Assembly (NCBI RefSeq): GCF_019052655.1
Contig: NZ_JAHQVB010000015.1
Span: forward strand, 1 to 35,858
Direction: 5' to 3'
Source of the DNA: Holdemanella porci
GTDB taxonomy: Bacteria; Bacillota_I; Bacilli_A; Erysipelotrichales; Erysipelotrichaceae
Length of the DNA stretch: 35,858 nucleotides
Both the position numbers and the translations under genes were made by a program. This document shows positions 33,552 to 35,858 of the stretch, in pieces. Numbering within the stretch: the stretch's first letter is position 1; each line of letters starts with the position of its first letter. The notes below the pieces were generated by a model. The model saw nothing but the letters and a program-made list of their open reading frames with translations. It was not told the DNA's origin and did no database searches.

Positions 33552-34859
33552 TTAGTCTATATTTACACGTGAATTTGGCAATAAACGAAGTCCTTTAGGA
33601 ATCTTGTTTTTAATTTGTTTTCCATCACTCTTGCCAAAGCCAAACGGATGTCCCTTAAAACATACAGCCACATACCCTTTTTCGCATTCCTTTTGTAAAA
33701 CTTCACCATGCATAAAAAGGTCCATTTCTTCTAGAGTTACATCCACTTTTCTTTTATAGTCAAAATCTGCAACCATATAAAAAGAATGACATGGCTCAAA
33801 ACGATTCTTAATGACATCCCCTAAATATACGCCTTGACGTAATACTTTTATCTTTTTAAAATCCACAAACGGAACATCCATACCATATACTCTATCCTTA
33901 TCTATATAGTAATAGTTTGGTAATGTATTCAATTGTTCCTTTAAAAATTTCTGAGTCACATTATCTATTTTTTTTAATTTTAGAACTGGAAGTTTACCTG
34001 CAACACCTGATTGTTTCTTGAATTTCGCAATGAAATGACCCTCACCACCATCCATCGGAAAGATACGACGCACATTCAAGTCTTTTAACCCTTTTCTTCC
34101 CCACGAAACTTCAGGATCCATCAAGACCATATCCTCATGTTTTTCTAAAAAATCTATGACAACATCTTCATCTTCTTCTAAAGCATATGTACAGGTTGAA
34201 TACACCAAAGTACCGCCCGGTTTCAACATGGAATAGGCATGTTCTAATATTTCTTTTTGACGAGTCGCACAAAGTTCAATATTTTCAATGCTCCAATTAT
34301 TTAGGGCAATATCATGCTTTTTGATCATCCCCTCACCACTACAAGGGGCGTCCACTAAAATCTTGTCAAAACAAGCATCAAACACCTTCGTAAGCTTATC
34401 TACACTTGTATTAGTTACTGCCACATTTTTCACACCCATACGCTCTATATTAGACAAAAGGATCTGGGCACGCTTCGCATCAATTTCATTTGATACTAAA
34501 TAGCCACTTTTTAAATGTGATGCGATCTGCGTACTCTTTCCCCCTGGTGCTGCACATAAATCCAATACATAATCATCTTCTTGTACATCTAAAATTTCAA
34601 CAGCACTTGAAGCACTTGGTTCTTGCAGATAAAAACAGCCACAAATATGGAAAGGATGATTTCCCAACGGCTTATCTACATAATAGCTTTCCTTACAGAA
34701 CTGACTCGGATTATCCAAATAATCAAATTCATTCAATTCTGCCTTCTTTAAATTAATACGCATACCACGATATAAAGGTTTCGATAAAGATTCAATATAG
34801 GCATTATATTCATCTTTTAATAATTCTTGCATGCGAGAAAAATACATTTCTTGACTCAT
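33552..34859 (-). CDS. rsmF: 16S rRNA m5C methyltransferase, RsmF type (NOL1/NOP2/Sun family), 435 aa
   Basis: It methylates a cytosine of 16S rRNA using S-adenosylmethionine. The SAM-binding motif is DLCAAPGGKS (about 100-109), the substrate-binding Cys motif DAPCSGEG, and the catalytic Cys is in STCTY. The N-terminal RGMRINLKKA is typical, and the C-terminal 150 residues form the PUA-like domain (PFGFGKSDGKQIKNKIPKGLRLL) that marks RsmF/YebU rather than RsmB. Its start overlaps the stop of the M23 peptidase gene, so they are co-transcribed. Confidence 0.92.
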   Translation of the reverse strand: MSQEMYFSRMQELLKDEYNAYIESLSKPLYRGMRINLKKAELNEFDYLDNPSQFCKESYYVDKPLGNHPFHICGCFYLQEPSASSAVEILDVQEDDYVLDLCAAPGGKSTQIASHLKSGYLVSNEIDAKRAQILLSNIERMGVKNVAVTNTSVDKLTKVFDACFDKILVDAPCSGEGMIKKHDIALNNWSIENIELCATRQKEILEHAYSMLKPGGTLVYSTCTYALEEDEDVVIDFLEKHEDMVLMDPEVSWGRKGLKDLNVRRIFPMDGGEGHFIAKFKKQSGVAGKLPVLKLKKIDNVTQKFLKEQLNTLPNYYYIDKDRVYGMDVPFVDFKKIKVLRQGVYLGDVIKNRFEPCHSFYMVADFDYKRKVDVTLEEMDLFMHGEVLQKECEKGYVAVCFKGHPFGFGKSDGKQIKNKIPKGLRLLPNSRVNID

Positions 34860-35858
34860 ACACCCTCCAAAACGGTCTCAGGATCAATGCGACAAGCATA
34901 GCCTGAGCATGTTGCAGCCTCACTATAGCCACATCCAAAAGAAAAATCAGCACCGCTGTTTCTAAAATATTCTACGATTGAATTGAGATCCTGTTTTAAT
35001 TCAAATACCTCTACATGCGTATGAGGCCCCGTTGAATTGCCACTGTTCCCACTTTTCGCTATAACTGTACCTTGACTGACTTGCTGGCCACTTGTCACAT
35101 AGATTTCATTGGATAAATGCGCATAACTAATCGCATAAAGTCTATCATTTACGGCAACCACCATACAAATGGTATTTCCACCACCATTTGGCCATCCACA
35201 CCAGTTTCCTAAATATCCATTGTTCGAATCCACTGGTGCATGGGCATACAATATGATACCATTGGCAACCGCTAACACATCACTATACATGGCACTTGCG
35301 ATATCCAAACCTAAATGAAGACCTCCATCCGGATAGGACCAGCATCCAGCACTGATTGTACCATTTTCAACCGGATTTTGCCAAAAAGAACTATATGAAT
35401 CAATTTCATAATTTCCATCCACCAAACAAGACATACCATTTTGTTGCCACGATTCATAACCACCAAAATCTGGCAATTGCTCAGTTCCTGAAATCATAGA
35501 ATCTTCATTATGTTGCCCAGATTCATTGATTTGTGCTAAATGTGAAAATCGTTTTAATAAACGACTTTGACAATTCGATAATCTTTCAAGATATTCATCA
35601 TATAACAATAACGTATTTTGATTCTTATCGAACTGTTTTTTATGTTTCAAATATTCTAATTCAACATTTCTATATTCATCAAAGTACAACGTCAAATTCT
35701 TTTGAATCTTATATGGATACAAGATAGAGTTGTTTCTTTGAATCGCTTGTAATTCCAAGCCATATTCCATTTTTTTCAATTCATAATAATTCTTTTTTTG
35801 TTTGGCTCTGTCACAACAAATGGTTGATTTTTGACGAGAAATAGCGTATAATAATAGT
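34856..35858 (-). CDS. M23-family zinc peptidase, N-terminus cut by the window edge (at least 307 aa)
   Basis: LytM-type endopeptidase that cuts peptidoglycan cross-links. The zinc-binding H-x-x-x-D is GLHLGLDIA, and the H-x-H is HTHVEV near the end; the glycine-rich SGNSGNSTGPHTH block is standard. N-terminal to this is a helical region (about 80 residues, Leu/Lys/Glu heptads) like the coiled coil of division-linked PcsB/EnvC-type hydrolases. The frame stays open to the edge (upstream of TTG 35779 it reads YYELKKMEYG), so the true start and signal peptide lie outside. Four late cysteines (CGYSEAATCSGYAC) are unusual and could form disulphides. It leads into rsmF. Confidence 0.85.
   Translation of the reverse strand, partial: LLLYAISRQKSTICCDRAKQKKNYYELKKMEYGLELQAIQRNNSILYPYKIQKNLTLYFDEYRNVELEYLKHKKQFDKNQNTLLLYDEYLERLSNCQSRLLKRFSHLAQINESGQHNEDSMISGTEQLPDFGGYESWQQNGMSCLVDGNYEIDSYSSFWQNPVENGTISAGCWSYPDGGLHLGLDIASAMYSDVLAVANGIILYAHAPVDSNNGYLGNWCGWPNGGGNTICMVVAVNDRLYAISYAHLSNEIYVTSGQQVSQGTVIAKSGNSGNSTGPHTHVEVFELKQDLNSIVEYFRNSGADFSFGCGYSEAATCSGYACRIDPETVLEGV

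Overview
The window reads as chromosomal DNA of a low-GC Bacillota bacterium, most likely of the Erysipelotrichia. This is inferred from AT-rich coding, strong AAGGAGG-type ribosome binding sites, a sufCDSUB-type iron-sulphur operon, HrcA/CIRCE control of clpB, DUF4176 and WXG100 genes, and a type VII (T7SSb-like) locus. No species-level claim is possible. No tRNA, rRNA or CRISPR array was seen.

Layout. 1-1087: the 3' part of an ISL3-family insertion sequence, with a small ORF coupled to the transposase. 1088-3486: a leucine-rich-repeat protein (-), a cold-shock protein with a long 5' leader (+) and an HD-domain hydrolase (+). 3483-10369: one minus-strand operon from a good promoter, sufC-sufD-sufS-sufU-sufB, then 5-formyltetrahydrofolate cyclo-ligase, an SGNH hydrolase broken by a single-base frameshift, and an unrecognised gene. 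10391-12413: two exported foldase-like proteins (+), one membrane-anchored and one a lipoprotein, with a two-way terminator.

12396-21627 is the most interesting part: a tightly overlapping minus-strand operon for a reduced type VII secretion system. In order of transcription it holds: a DUF6382-like/FHA protein; a membrane-anchored kinase-like protein in the place of EssB that keeps K, E, D, N and D kinase residues; a 583-aa Ig-like-repeat protein without a signal peptide; a short EssC ATPase with FHA domain; a 68-aa EsaB/YukD-like protein; two WXG100 proteins; a 57-aa helical protein; a beta-rich candidate effector; and a DUF4176 protein. EsaA and EssA homologues are not apparent. Signalling by phosphorylation through the kinase and two FHA domains is a reasonable hypothesis. 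It is not shown by the sequence.

21728-24837: a small membrane protein (+), a membrane/TPR protein, serine acetyltransferase and a sirtuin (all -). About 24900-26747: a group II intron inserted between the clpB terminator and the sirtuin gene; its reverse transcriptase has two compensating frameshifts that erase a conserved motif. 26785-35858: clpB with CIRCE, a transaldolase-like aldolase, a DeoR regulator, nagA, a flavodiiron protein, an rRNA m5C methyltransferase and the start-less end of an M23 peptidase cut by the window edge.

Several genes (the 171-aa membrane protein, cysE, and possibly deoR) have a -10 box ending exactly 6 nt before the start codon and no Shine-Dalgarno, which suggests leaderless mRNAs. 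Three single-base indels next to homopolymers (one in the SGNH gene, two in the intron RT) could be real decay or sequencing error; reads would decide.
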